DNA of 64,000 nucleotides from Talpa occidentalis. Its lineage: Eukaryota > Chordata > Mammalia > Eulipotyphla > Talpidae. Positions within the stretch are counted from its first letter, which is position 1. Every line of letters starts with the position of its first letter. This document shows positions 21,701 through 34,379 of the stretch, piece by piece. The stretch lies in the NCBI RefSeq assembly GCF_014898055.3, contig NW_023601433.1, positions 19,891,641-19,955,640 of the forward strand. Reading direction: 5' to 3'. The position numbers were made by a program, and so were the translations under genes. A model generated the notes under the pieces. That model ran no database searches, had not been told where the DNA came from, and saw only the letters and a list, made by a program, of their open reading frames with translations.

Positions 21701-23560
21701 AAAAAACTCCATTTGGGGGAGGAAGTCCACTCATCTCTGCTAAGCAGACAAGTATAGGTTTTTGCACCTGAGGGGGGAAATTCTATACTCCCAAAACACT
21801 AATAAAAATGTAAACCAATGGTGCTTCTGTAATAAAAATGAAAAAGATGACACATCATCAACATCACTAAGCTGGCAGTGTGGTGGATAGCTTGACGATT
21901 AACACTATGGAGAAGAAATAAGCAAGGAAGAAGAAAGGCCGTATTGTCTTAAATCAAGACTTCAGGGAAAGCCTCTCTGAAAGCAAGGAAGGACAAGCAG
22001 GCGGACCAGCAGGGGCAAGCCTTGGGTGGTAGTGTGCTTGCAGTCTTTGAGGGGCAGAACTATGGCCTGAAGAGCAATGTTTTCTCAAATCTACAGGCCC
22101 TGGCGTGGCTCTTTTGGAATGTGCGAGGGGCCCTACATGCTTAAAATGCATTCAGCTTTAAATGAGGACTGCACCAGAGATGGTGATTATATAACACTAC
22201 CCATTCCAGTATCCATTAAGTCAGGGCTAATTAGCACACTTCCTTTTCCCACTGTGCCCTCAGAATACCATAAACATCAAGTGCTGGCACCCACTGTCAC
22301 CTACAGATTCAAGGTAATAGACCTCATCTCTTCTACAACACGATGGGTTTCCTGAAGGAATTGAATCATTTCCCAGGACTGCCTTGGGCAAAGTGGACAC
22401 AGAAATGGGGCCCTAATTAGAATGGGGGTGAGGAAGGGGAAGCTGGGCTGCAGGTGAAACATCCAGAACAAGACTTTGATAGGCAACTTCATACTTCCAA
22501 TGAGAGCCTGCCCCAGGTGGACTCAGGTCACCAAACACACAGTAGATAATGAATGTCCCTCCACCAAAACATCTGTGCTCTCTAGGTCTAGACCCCCCCA
22601 TTGAGACTCTCACCTTTTTGTGTCTGCATTATGTTCTGTGACTGACACCACATGGTCACCCTGCTTGCAGTTTTATTATACTAAGAAATCACAGCCTTCC
22701 ATTGCATAACACTGATTTTACTGAAGAACAAATCTGCCCTGTTTGTTTACATTCTGGACACTGATAAAACAGAATAATGATTTCAGTTGGTATCTCGAGT
22801 GAGTCAAATTTATAATTTATCCCAACTTGATATGATCCAAAAATGAAAGAAGTGGAAGACTGTGGACAGTATGAAATGACAGCTTAATTTTTAGGAAAAC
22901 AAAACCCAGAGCCAGAGACTTAAAGGTTTTCCTACTGATGTTAAAATTGTTTTCAGAGAGGACGGACATGCAGCATTTGATGCCGAGGAAGACAAGTTTG
23001 CCTTGGTGCATAGGGCAGAGACATAGCCTTTATATGTATATTTAGAACAATTTAAAAAGTTCCCATTATTTCTGTAAAGGGCTAATACAAGTAGTATAGA
23101 CTTGAGTGGGGTAGTGCAAATCCAGGAATCAAGGGTCCCTGTAAATTAATCTATCACTCACTCCTGATGCTTTTATATGAGGCTCACCAAAGCACTTTGG
23201 ATTTCAAACCATCTCTGCCTTGTACTCTGGGGTCTGTTTTTCTCTCTTGCATGATACATGTGTTAGATTGATAGTGATCAGTATATATGGGAAGAGTGAA
23301 TGGGATATAATGCACTTTACAATCATACATGATTCCTTTTGCAAGCCCAGCACAGCAGGTGCTCAGTACAGGAGACAAAACCTGAAAGACATGGCCTTGC
23401 CTTGTACATATTAGAGTCCAGGGAGGGTAAAGAGAAATCCGCCCCTGAGATGCAGACAGCAAGCATAAATGTCACCCAGAGGATAGAAATCTTCTACCAG
23501 GACAGGTTCTGACCTCAAGTCAGTATCATTTGTGGTCTTACAGGTTTTGTTTTTTAAAAA
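21701..23560. other. Unassigned 1.9-kb stretch
   Basis: No long open frame and no recognised repeat. It looks like ordinary single-copy intergenic DNA. Confidence 0.4.
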
Positions 23561-23831
23561 AGGTTTGTTTATTTATTTTTGCATACAAGAGCTGGGGTAC
23601 AGGCCAGTGATGCAGGGATTGTGGGCGGTGAGAGGATACGCCAGAAACAGAGTGAGAAACAGAACAGGTGGATTGACTGAAATACACCACTGAGGGAAGC
23701 AGTTCTGTCTGAGACAGGAGAGGTCTGTTGCACCATGTGGGTATCTCCCTGGCGGGGAATGAACCTGGGCTGCAGTGGCTGCAGACAGCTTCATAGGTTG
23801 CATCTAACACCTTGTGCCACCAGGGAAGCCC
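23561..23831 (-). mobile_element. SINE, full length
   Basis: GTTTGTTTATTTATTTTTGC at left, ATACAAGAGCTGGGGTACAG, and TTGTGCCACCAGGGAAGCCC at right. Confidence 0.9.
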
Positions 23832-23896
23832 CCTTACAGGGTTTTTAAAATTGAATTTAAATGCCCAAGGAAGCAGTCTCTTCATTTATTTTATTT

Positions 23897-24162
23897 TTTG
23901 AAGATTTTTTTTTCCATTTATACAAGAGCTGGGATACAGGCGAGATGCACAGGAGGCTGAGAGGATTCACCAGAGACAGAGCGGAGAACAGAACAGTCAG
24001 ACTGACAAAATACAATGCTGAGGGGAGAATCAGGGAGACAGGATAGGTCTGCTGAGCCATGTGGGACACTTGCCGGCCAGCCAGGATTGAACCCGCACTG
24101 CAGAAGCTGAAAACAGATTCACAGTGCAGCGCTCTACCACCTGTGCCACCAGGGAGGCCCTC
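23897..24162 (-). mobile_element. SINE, full length
   Basis: TTTATACAAGAGCTGGGATA at left, GGATTCACCAGAGACAGAGC, and CTGTGCCACCAGGGAGGCCC at right. Confidence 0.9.
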
Positions 24163-24183
24163 CTCAATAATTAATTATTTTCC

Positions 24184-24262
24184 TAAAAGATTTATTTATT
24201 TATTTATTTATTCATTCATTCATTCATTCATTCATTCAAGCACTGGGTACAGTCAGAAGCGC
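24184..24262 (-). mobile_element. SINE tail, interrupted by the full-length L1
   Basis: AAGATTTATTTATTTATTTA, then (ATTC)n from about 24210, then AAGCACTGGGTACAGTCAGA and AGCGC. The family normally continues with AGGAGGGTGAGAG, but here L1 begins instead. Confidence 0.8.
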
Positions 24263-25463
24263 GGGGAGGAGCAACATGGCGGCGAGGAGACGCTGCGAGT
24301 AAGATCTCCCATTAAAAAAAAGTTAATAGGGAGGAAAAGCGGCAGGTCCCAGAGAGAACTGGGACACGGAAGATAAACGGGTGACTCCAGCAAACTACCC
24401 GAAGAAGAAAGTGGCCATAAAAGAGGACTAGAAGGGAGGAAAGCGCAGAACCCTGCTCCCCTCCCCCGCCCACAGAGTTGGCACTCTCTGACCAGCAGAG
24501 CGGAGGAAAACAACACACTAAAACGACCAACAAGAACAAACTACGCAGCAAGCGGGACTGTGAGTAGAAAGGAACTATTGCAGCCACCACACCCCGTGAA
24601 CGGGAGCTGAGGCGAACCCTGCAGGATTCGCCGTGGCGGTGAGCGAACAGCTCCGGGCGCCATTAGAGAAGAACAAAGACCCCGGGAGACGCGCACACAG
24701 CCCGGGCTACCGGTAAGCTTGCGCGGGAAAGCGGCACGCTTGGCGCGCTTCAAAAGAAAACGCGGACCGGGATCGCAGCGGACCAGGTCCCCGCGCCTGC
24801 GACCTAGGCTTGCGGGGAGACGCGCGGAGGTCCTCACTGAGGTGAAGGTCCCTCCCTGAGTAAGCAGGAACCAGGCGTCCAGGCATGGGAGCAGTGCAAA
24901 AGGCGCCATTCCCGCGCCACTGAACTGGGCTACAGCCCGCGTCCTGGACCTGAGGGCTTTGAACTGAGACCCGGGGCACAAAATTAGGGGCGTGGGTTCC
25001 CCACGACGGTGGGGCACAAGGCAGACACAGCACCCCAAAGCTGTTGAGGTTTACCCTACCATTCCCGCTCTGTTCCCTGTCCCACGGGGTGGGGGGGGCC
25101 AAAAACAGCCCCCCAAGGACAATAGGAGAGATCTCTGGCGCCACCTAGCGACCAGGAAAAAAAAGTCACTAACACCCCATAGAACAGGAAATTTCTTAAG
25201 ACTGCTTGAAAAGGGCAGAAGGCTTCTGGAGGACCCAGTGGCCAGCCGGGAAGTTAGCCCACCCCACGCCAGGCCACTTCCGACCAGCAGTCTGAGCCCA
25301 CAGAGGGAGCAGGCACCCACGTCCGGGGCAGACCGGGGGCGCAGAAGAGTGTGCCTGAAACCGGAGGCGTGGGGACTGCATCCCGCTTCGCCATTTTAGA
25401 ACAGGGACATTTCTTCAGTAAAAACTGCCTAAAACCAGCAGAAAGCTCCCCCAGAAGACAAAG
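24263..25463 (+). promoter_or_regulatory. L1 5' UTR / internal promoter with YY1-like site
   Basis: The GC- and CpG-rich 5' UTR begins GGGGAGGAGCAACATGGCGG. The core ACATGGCGGC (24274-24283) is a YY1-type site at the very 5' end, as in other mammalian L1 promoters. Confidence 0.7.
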
Positions 25464-26491
25464 ATGGCTCCTGGAAGAGCCAGAGGGGAGCGGAGAAGTT
25501 CACCCAAGATGCCAGTCAGTCCGAGCAACACAGTGTCCCAACGCATACGACAAATTAGAAAACAGACAGTAGGGAGTAGAAGAACCACACGCAACCTAAC
25601 AACTCCTCAGGAAAGAAGCACACCACAAAAAGAAAACCACTTCCCAGATTGCAACGACAGCAACTTGGAAGAACTTCTGAGTCTTCCAGAAAGAGAATTT
25701 AAAATTGCCATGATTAAAAAAGTGATAGATCAGAAGAAGGAAACAGAGTCCCTAAAGAGGGAAAAAAAGAAATGCAGGAGATCAAAGAATTAATGGAGGA
25801 ACTAAAGAACTCTGGGAAAAGCAATGAAAGCAGAATAGATGAAATGGAAGAACGAATAAGTACTCTTGAAGACACAGAAATAAAAAGAACCAAAACAGAA
25901 AAGGAAAGAGAAATACGAAGGAAAAAGAATGAAGAAAGACTTCGGGAACTATCTGACTCCATGAGGAAACGAAATATAAGAGTTATAGGAATTCCAGAAG
26001 GAGAGGAGAGAGATGTAGGAACAGAGAAAATATTCCAGGAGATAATTGAAGAGAACTTCCCAAATGCGAAGAAGGAGCTGAAAATTGATATACAAGAAGC
26101 AAGAAGAACACCAAACTTCCACGACGAAAGGAAAAACACAGCAAGACACATAATAGTAAAGCTCCCAAGAATCCAGGACAAGGAAAAAATAATGAAGCTG
26201 ACAAGAGGGAAGACACAGATGACATTCAAAGGAAAACCAATCAGGCTGACATCAGACTTCTCTGAAGAAACACTACGGGCAAGGAGAGAGTGGAGGGACA
26301 TAGTCAACAGACTTCAAGAAAACAGATGCCAACCAAGAATACTCTATCCCGCAAAGCTCTCTTTCCTCCATGAAGAAAGAATATGGACCTTCCCAGACAA
26401 AGAGAAACTCCGGAATTTCATTACGACTAAACCCCCACTCCAAAAAATACTACAAGGAATCCTAAAGCCAGAACCACAGAGGGACGAATAA
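25464..26491 (+). pseudogene. L1 ORF1 (RNA-binding chaperone), one frameshift
   Basis: ORF1p coats L1 RNA and acts as a nucleic-acid chaperone in the retrotransposition particle. The frame opens at ATG 25464 (MAPGRARGERRSSPKM) with a basic N-terminus. A coiled coil follows, rich in Glu and Lys with heptad-like spacing (ELMEELKNSGKSNESR, RIDEMEERISTLED). Then comes the RRM-like core (RNIRVIGIPEGEE) and the C-terminal domain (PRILYPAKLSFLHEE), to the stop at 26489. The first frame ends at 25793, and the second is open across 25772-26491. The switch lies in or beside an A7 tract at 25762-25768, consistent with a single-base slip. Apart from this it looks intact and about the usual 340-residue length. 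Confidence 0.92.
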
Positions 26492-26563
26492 CAACGAAAG
26501 AAGACCAGAAAAAAAAAGTTATTAAAAGAATAAATAAATAAAATCAAAGGAAAGACAAACATA

Positions 26564-29500
26564 ATGGCATATACAGATGCTAACATATCAATATTAACTC
26601 TAAATGTAAATGGAGTAAACTCTTCAATAAAAAGACACAGAGTTGCAGCCTGGATTAAGAAACAAAACCCAACCTTTTGCGGTCTCCAGGAAACACATTT
26701 AGCTACAAAAGATAAAAATAGACTCAAAGTCAAAGGATGGAAAACAATCCTACAAGCAAATGGGCCAAAAAAGAAAGCAGGAACAGCTATACTTATATCA
26801 GATAAAACAGACTTCAAACTCAAAAAAATAAAAAGAGACCCCAATGGTCACTACATTATGATCAAGGGGACAATACTTCAAGAAGAAATAACACTCGTTA
26901 ACATATACTCACCAAACGAAAGAGCACCAAAATATATCAGACAACTGTTGTCCTCTCTGAAAACAGACATCAGAGAAAACACATACGTAGTGGGAGACTT
27001 CAACACACCACTATCAACAATGGATAGATCAACAAGACAAAAAATAAGTAAAGAAACTAAAGCTCTAAATAAGGACCTAGAGCATTTGGGCTTAACAGAT
27101 ATCTATAGAACACTAAACCCAAAAAAAACGGAGTACACATTTTTCTCAAGCGCACACAGATCATTCTCCAGGATTGATCACATACTGGGGCACAAGACAA
27201 ACATCAACAGATACATCAAGATTGAAATCATACCAACCATCTTTTCTGACCACGAAGGCATCAAACTAGAAATAAATCATAAAAAGAAGGCAAGGAACTA
27301 TGCTACCTCATGGAGATTAAAAACCACACTACTGGAAGACCACTGGACTAACGAGATCAAAGAAGAAATTAAAAAATTCTTTGAATTGAATGACAAGGAG
27401 GACACCAATATCCTAAATGTATGGGATGCAGCAAAAGCAGTAATAAGAGGAAAATATATAGCAATAGAAGCTCACATCAAAAAACAAGAAAGAACTCAAA
27501 GAAACAACCTAATCTCGAAGCTCAAAGATCTAGAAAAAGAACAACAAAAAAAACCCCAAAACCAGTAGAAGAAAAGAAATAATAAAAACCAAAGCAGAAA
27601 TAAATGAAATTGAAACTAAAAAAACAATCCAAAAGATCAATGAAACCAAGAGCTGGTTCTTTGAAAAAATCAATAAAATAGACAAACCCCTAGCCAGGCT
27701 CACAAAGGAAAACAGGGAGAAAGCACAAATACACAGGATCATCGATGAAAGAGGAGAAATCACAACGGACACAGCAGAAATCAAAAGAATAATCAGTAAC
27801 TACTATGAACAGTTATATGGAAACAAGTTCAACAATCTAGAGGAGATGGACAAATTCCTACAACTCTACAATCACCCAAAGCTAGATAAAGAAGAAATAG
27901 AACACCTAAACAGACCAATTACAAGCAGCGAAATTGAAATGGTAATCAAAAACCTCCCCAAAAACAAAAGCCCAGGACCTGATGGATTTACAAATGAATT
28001 CTACCAAACATTCAGAGACGAATTAGTGCCTATCCTTCACAAACTCTTCCAAAAAATTGAGAAGGAAGGGACAATACCAAACACGTTCTATGAAGCCAAT
28101 ATTACACTAATACCAAAACCGAATAAGGACAACACAAAAAAGGAAAACTATAGGCCAATCTCCCTAATGAACACTGATGCAAAAATCCTCAATAAAATTT
28201 TAGCTATCAGAATCCAACAATGTATCCATAAGATAATTCACCACGACCAAGTTGGATTCATTCCAGGGGCACAAGGATGGTTTAACATCCGAAAATCAAT
28301 CAACGTTATCCAACACATCAACAAAAAGAAATATAAAAACCATATGATAATATCAATAGATGCTGAGAAAGCTTTCGACAAAGTGCAACACCCATTCATG
28401 ATAAAAGCCCTTGAAATTCTTGGGATACAAGGAACATACCTCAACATCATAAAGGCCATCTATGACAAGCCAACAGCCAGTATCATTCTCAATGGTGAAA
28501 AGCTGAAAGCAATTCCATTAACATCTGGAACAAAACAAGGATGTCCACTCTCACCACTGCTTTTCAATATAATACTGGAAGTCCTAGCCAGAGCAATAAG
28601 ACAAGAGAAAGACATCCAAGGAATCCAAATAGGAAAACAAGAAGTCAAACTATCACTATTTGCAGATGATATGATAATATACATAGAGAACCCCAAAATC
28701 TCCACAGAAAAACTAATTCAACTCATCAATCAATTCAGTAAAGTGGCAGGATACAAAATCAACACGCAAAAGTCAGTAGCCTTCCTATACACAAACAATA
28801 AATCTGAAGAAGAAGAAATCAAAAAAACCATCCCTTTTATATTGAAACAAAAAAAATCAAATATTTGGGAATAAATCTAACAAAGAGGTAAGGACCTATA
28901 CAAAGAAAACTATAAAACACTGTTAAAAGAAATAGAAGAAGACACAAAGAAATGGAAAGACATCCCCTGCTCATGGATTGGAAGAATAAACATTATTAAA
29001 ATGGCCATCCTACCAAAAGCAATATACAGATCAATGCTATTTCCAATCAAAATCTCAATGGCATTCTTCAAAGAAATAGAACAAATTATTGATGAAATTC
29101 ATATGGAATCACAAAAACCCCGAATAGCCAAAGCTCTACTGAAAAAAAAAGAAGAACTGGAGGCATCACACTCCCCAGACTTCAAACTATACTACAAAGC
29201 CATAATCATCAAAACTGCATGGTATTGGAACAAGAAAAGACATACAGACTAATGGCATCGAATAGAAAATCCAGAAAATAACACCCACAGATTTATGGTC
29301 AACTTAATCTTTGACAAAGGAGCAAAGACTATGCATTGGAGCAAAAGAAAGTTTGTTCAATAAATGGTGCTGGGAAAACTGGGGTCGCTACATGCAAAAG
29401 AATGAAGCTTGACCACTACCTCACACCATCCCACAAAAATCAACTCAAAATGGATTAAAGAACTAGACTTAAAGACCTGAACCCATAAAATACATAGAAG

Positions 29501-29792
29501 GAAATATAGGCAAAACACTACGGGATTTGCACATCAAAGACATCTTTACAGACACATCACCCAAAGCAGTGATAGTGAAGGCAAAGATAAACAGCTGGGA
29601 CTACATCAAATTAAAGAGCTGCTGCACAGCAAAAGAGACAATAACAAAAACAAAGAGAAACCCCACCAACTGGGAGAACATTTTTGCACCCAACACTAAT
29701 GATAAAGGACTGATCACAAAAATCTGCAAAGAGCTGATGAGACTCAGCAAAAACAAGAAAATACTCCAGTCAAAAAATGGGCAGAAGAGCTA
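26564..29792 (+). pseudogene. L1 ORF2 (endonuclease, reverse transcriptase), several frameshifts
   Basis: ORF2p nicks genomic DNA and reverse-transcribes L1 RNA at the nick. 26564-27568 encodes the N-terminal AP-type endonuclease with its catalytic sites in place: LTLNVNG, LQETHL, VVGDFNT and IFSDHEG. The frame is lost in an A-rich tract near 27548. It reopens for the RT domain (27846-28874) with [29 protein letters not shown] and the active site [11 protein letters not shown], both catalytic Asps present. Another A-rich tract near 28850 breaks it again. 29001-29252 ([20 protein letters not shown]) and 29527-29792 carry the C-terminal part. Breaks sit mainly in homopolymers, so some could be sequencing errors, but more than one would have to be wrong for it to be active. 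Confidence 0.93.
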
Positions 29793-30555
29793 AAAAGAAA
29801 CTTCTCTGAAAGAGGAAATGCCAATGGCCAACAGACATATGAAAAAATGTTCAACATCCCTTGTAATCAGGGAAATGCATCAAAACTACCATGAGATACC
29901 ATCTCACACCAGTGAGAATGGCATCATATTAAAAAACCTAGAAACAACAAATGTTGGCGAGGGGTGTGGGAGAAAAAGGAACTCTTCTGCACTGTTGGTG
30001 GAAGTGCAAACTGGTCCAACCACTATGGAGAGCTGTGTGGAGATTTCTGGACCTACTACACATAGAGCTTCCATGATCCAGCAATTCCACTCCTAGGTAT
30101 TTACCCAAAGGACACAGAAACATCAATTCCAAAGAGCACCTGCACCCCTGTGTTTATAGCAGCACTGTTTACAATAGCTAAGCTTTGGGGAAACAACCCA
30201 AATGCCCAAAAATAGCTGACTGGATCACGAAGATGTTGTGGTACATATATACCATGGCATATTACTCAGCATTCAAAAAAGATAAACACATGCAATTGCA
30301 GCAACATGGATGGCGCTGGAAGGGCTCATGCTCAGCGAAATAAGCCAAAAAGAAAAAAGAAAAAACTAGGATGGTCTCACTCATAGCAGGAATCTAGAAA
30401 AACTTAAATAAGGGACCAGGAAAATGAATATAAGAAAGTGAAAATCAAAATCAACAAAAACTATGAACCAGAGACACTTTTTGGGGGGTGGGGGGCTGGA
30501 GGGGATTGGGGTCAGAATGGGGTTTTTGCAATGTTATGGGGGAATATAAAAATAA

Positions 30556-30655
30556 NNNNNNNNNNNNNNNNNNNNNNNNNNNNNNNNNNNNNNNNNNNNN
30601 NNNNNNNNNNNNNNNNNNNNNNNNNNNNNNNNNNNNNNNNNNNNNNNNNNNNNNN
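30556..30655. other. Assembly gap (100 N)
   Basis: Exactly 100 Ns, the usual placeholder for a gap of unknown size. It falls at the L1 3' end. Confidence 0.98.
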
Positions 30656-30672
30656 GCTGTGCCACTGCGGAT
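30656..30672 (-). mobile_element. Possible 5' head of the SINE split by L1
   Basis: GCTGTGCCACTGCGG right after the gap matches the reverse complement of the SINE head (AGTGGCACAGC, as at 8810). It could be the far side of the SINE whose tail is at 24184-24262. The match is short. Confidence 0.35.
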
Positions 30673-31580
30673 GCAGTATTCTCAGCATTTTATACCCCAT
30701 TTCCAACCTACTGCATCACTGTATATTTTTTGACCTTTTCTTATATGCTTTAATCCTCTCTCCTTCTTGTTGGTGATTCCCTCCACTTTCACACATTTTG
30801 ATGTTAATGGAGGTAGTTGGTTTGTAATATTATTTACAAACATTGTAAAGCATTGTCATACCAACCTATGTACACATAACATCAGTCTCTGTTTTTCATT
30901 TCTTTCCATGTATTTTACGTAATCTTTTTTCTCATGGGCATTCCATAGCATGTTGAATAGTTATGACAGTCTTTTCTCTAAAGTGGAAAACCATGTAAAT
31001 TCAGCTGCATACCAAAACTCCACTCTTTAACATTTCACCCCTACTGACATCACAAATATATTCTCATGATATGTATTCTATAACATGAATCTATGATATT
31101 TTTTGTGCCATATTTTCCAAATTCTGAAGCAGAACAATATTTTTACTATAGGGTTATATCTAGTATTTGCTATGTATTACCTTTCCCTAAGGACGTTACC
31201 TATTCATAAGCATGGTGTTGCTGTCTAGTGCTGATGTTACCTATCCAAACATCATGTCAGGGGTCTTTATATGGTATTAATTTTATGTCTTCAATATTTA
31301 AAGTATTTTGTCTTGAGTGCTGTGGTGGGGTAGTTATTCCTCATTTGTCTTCCTGCCCTGTCTCTGCATGCCACAGTCAGGCACAGAAGATTTGTTGCTA
31401 AATGTGGGACCGGGGAGGAGATGGAAATTGGCACCTTTGAGAATTTACAATTATTGATAGACCAGACATGTCAAGAGGCATGTGAAGGGCACAACAGTTG
31501 TTGCAATGAAGATTCCCAATAAGGGACAATTATCCATAACACAATTCCTCCTGTACAAAGTGATCCTGAGTGTAAACCAC
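30673..31580. other. Unassigned AT-rich DNA
   Basis: No open frame. From 31440 it may belong to the zinc-finger pseudogene that follows. Confidence 0.4.
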
Positions 31581-31589
31581 GCTGGGTAA

Positions 31590-32460
<871 letters not shown>

Positions 32461-32487
32461 CAATTTTTTTTACTTTAGTCTCTTTTT

Positions 32488-32745
32488 TTCAAGATTTATT
32501 TTATTATGCATACAAGAACTGGGGTATCTGCCAGAGGTGGGTGTGTGTGATAGGATTCATCAGAGGCACGGTGGGGAACAGAACAGGCGATTGACTGAAA
32601 TACACTGCTGAGGGAGCAGCAGGCGAGACAGGAGGGTCTGCTGCACCATGTGGGTAGCTACCTGACCTGGAATCCAACTCGTACTGCAGTGGCTGCATAT
32701 AGCTACATAAGTTGTGTCTTAACTCCTTGTGCCACCAGTGAGGTA
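32488..32745 (-). mobile_element. SINE, full length
   Basis: CAAGATTTATTTTATTATGC at left, ACAAGAACTGGGGTATCTGC, and TTGTGCCACCAGTGAGGTAC at right. Confidence 0.88.
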
Positions 32746-33096
32746 CCAACTTTGGTGTCTTTAACCAGAAGTCCAGAAGTTTAACCAGAAGTGTCAAAGT
32801 GATTAACAGAAGTCAGATCATCCTAAACATCAGAGAGTGCAAACCAAGAGAAACTGTAAATGGAAAGTGATGAGTGGTTTGTCCAAATATGAATTTTGAA
32901 GCCACCAGATTTTATACTGGAAACTTGAAAGAAGTGAAAATATGATTACGTAATTTATAATGCAATTTAGATTCATATTAAGATATTGCAAAACAGTAGG
33001 AAGTGAGAAACACTTTACATTCCTTAAGTCAGAAAATTGTTATGGAGCATAAGCCAACATTAAAACACTAAGTATTAGCATAATTGAAAAGTCTGA
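32746..33096. other. Unassigned, probably 3' flank of the dead ZNF exon
   Basis: Contains a short direct repeat of AAGTCCAGAAGTTTAACCAG-type sequence near 32770. No coding potential. Confidence 0.4.
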
Positions 33097-33355
33097 GGGC
33101 CTTCCTGGTGGTGCAGAGGGTTAAGTCACAGCACTATGAAGCTATCGTTTGGTCTCTGGCCAGGGAGCTGACCACATGAAACAGCAGACCTCTCCTGACT
33201 TATCTGCTGCTCCCCTCAGCAGTGTGTTTCAGTCAATCTGCTTGTTCTGCTCTGCATTCTGCCTTTGGGAAATCCTCTCACCCCGTACTCTTCTGGCCTA
33301 CCTCTCTGTTCTTGTATGCATAAATAAATAAAATCAATCTTTAAAAAAATAAATA
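33097..33355 (+). mobile_element. SINE, full length
   Basis: GGGCCTTCCTGGTGGTGCAG head, TCTTGTATGCATAAATAAAT tail. Confidence 0.9.
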
Positions 33356-34077
33356 AGAGTTCAAGACGATGGTTTGGGGCCCTGTATAGTTATTTTCTTT
33401 GTCCTTTTTTTATCAACCATACTTGAGATATTGTGAAGAGACCTGATGAATATAATTCAGCCCTAAATCACTTCACTCTATGGCTTTCTCCTGGTATGTA
33501 GGTGGAGTCATGTATTTGACTTTCGTGTGTCAAACATCTAAGGGATCCTCTCCAGTTGATGAGTTTCTTTACATCTTAATTGCTTGGGTACATTTACAAT
33601 GGTGTCATGTATCATGGATGAAGAAAATCTGAATGGATATGCTATTTGTGTCTGACTGAAAAGATTGATCTAAATCACCCAGAGGAGTCGTGGACTTCAT
33701 TGTGGGCATAAAAGTTAGACACGGAAACGTGCTGAAGTTCAACTCATTTCATCATTTTCTCCTTCAGGGAATACACTAACAGTTTATTAATATCCTCATG
33801 TTTCTTCATGGTAGTAATGGAGCCATGAATATTATTGGATGTTGTTGCCAAAAGAAATCTTCACAAGCATGTGATGAAAGAGCAGGTGAGCTTTTCATAA
33901 CAGCGTAGAATTCTTGTGCATTCACATTAGCTAAGCAAAGCATCTTTATGTTGAACACCGACTCTGTGATCCAGGTATCAGAAGGTCAAGATGCTTCTTA
34001 AATACCTGAATGTTGATTTTGATTAAATGTGTCTTGGTATCTGAATGTCTTATTTAGACTGTATGTGAACTTATGTA
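33356..34077. other. Unassigned intergenic DNA
   Basis: No gene or named repeat recognised. Confidence 0.4.
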
Positions 34078-34079
34078 TA

Positions 34080-34123
34080 TTTTTAAAATTTATTCATACA
34101 AGAGCTGGGGTGCAGGCCAAAGG

Positions 34124-34194
<71 letters not shown>

Positions 34195-34367
34195 CACCAG
34201 AGACAGAGTGGGGCATAGCACAGGCCGACTGACTGAAATACTGAGGGGAGCAGTGGGCAAGAAGGGAGAGGTCTGCCATGCCCTGTGGGAGGCTCCCTGC
34301 TGTGGAGGGGGCAGATAGCTTGTCAGTCAGCGCGGTGCTTAACCCCTTCAGCCCCAGGGCGGCCCTG
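34080..34367 (-). mobile_element. SINE with an internal microsatellite
   Basis: TTTATTCATACAAGAGCTGG at left, GGATTCACCAGAGACAGAGT inside, CAGCCCCAGGGCGGCCCTG at right. A (TG)n(AG)n tract sits where the family has a short GAGGG-type stretch. Confidence 0.88.
34126..34190 (+). repeat. (TG)n(AG)n compound microsatellite
   Basis: About 16 TG units followed by about 16 AG units, within the SINE. Confidence 0.97.
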
Positions 34368-34379
34368 TTGAGCTCTCTT

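Larger units (their letters stand above)
24263..30555 (+). mobile_element. Near full-length L1 LINE
   Basis: A complete order of parts: GC-rich 5' UTR (24263-25463), ORF1 (25464-26491), spacer, ORF2 (26564 to about 29800) and a 3' region with the G-rich tract GGGGGGTGGGGGGCTGGAGG near 30482. It ends at a run of 100 Ns, so the poly(A) tail is not seen. Both ORFs carry a few single-base frameshifts. It shares a subfamily with the fragment at 8195-9856 and the 3' end at 15126-15590. Confidence 0.95.

Noticed and set aside
24184..24240. CRISPR-like or tandem array at the ATTT/ATTC repeats
   Set aside because: Simple SINE tail expansion; no spacers, and the genome is mammalian.
24700..25400. Open frames in GC-rich DNA before L1 ORF1
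   Set aside because: They are the L1 5' UTR; not a separate gene.
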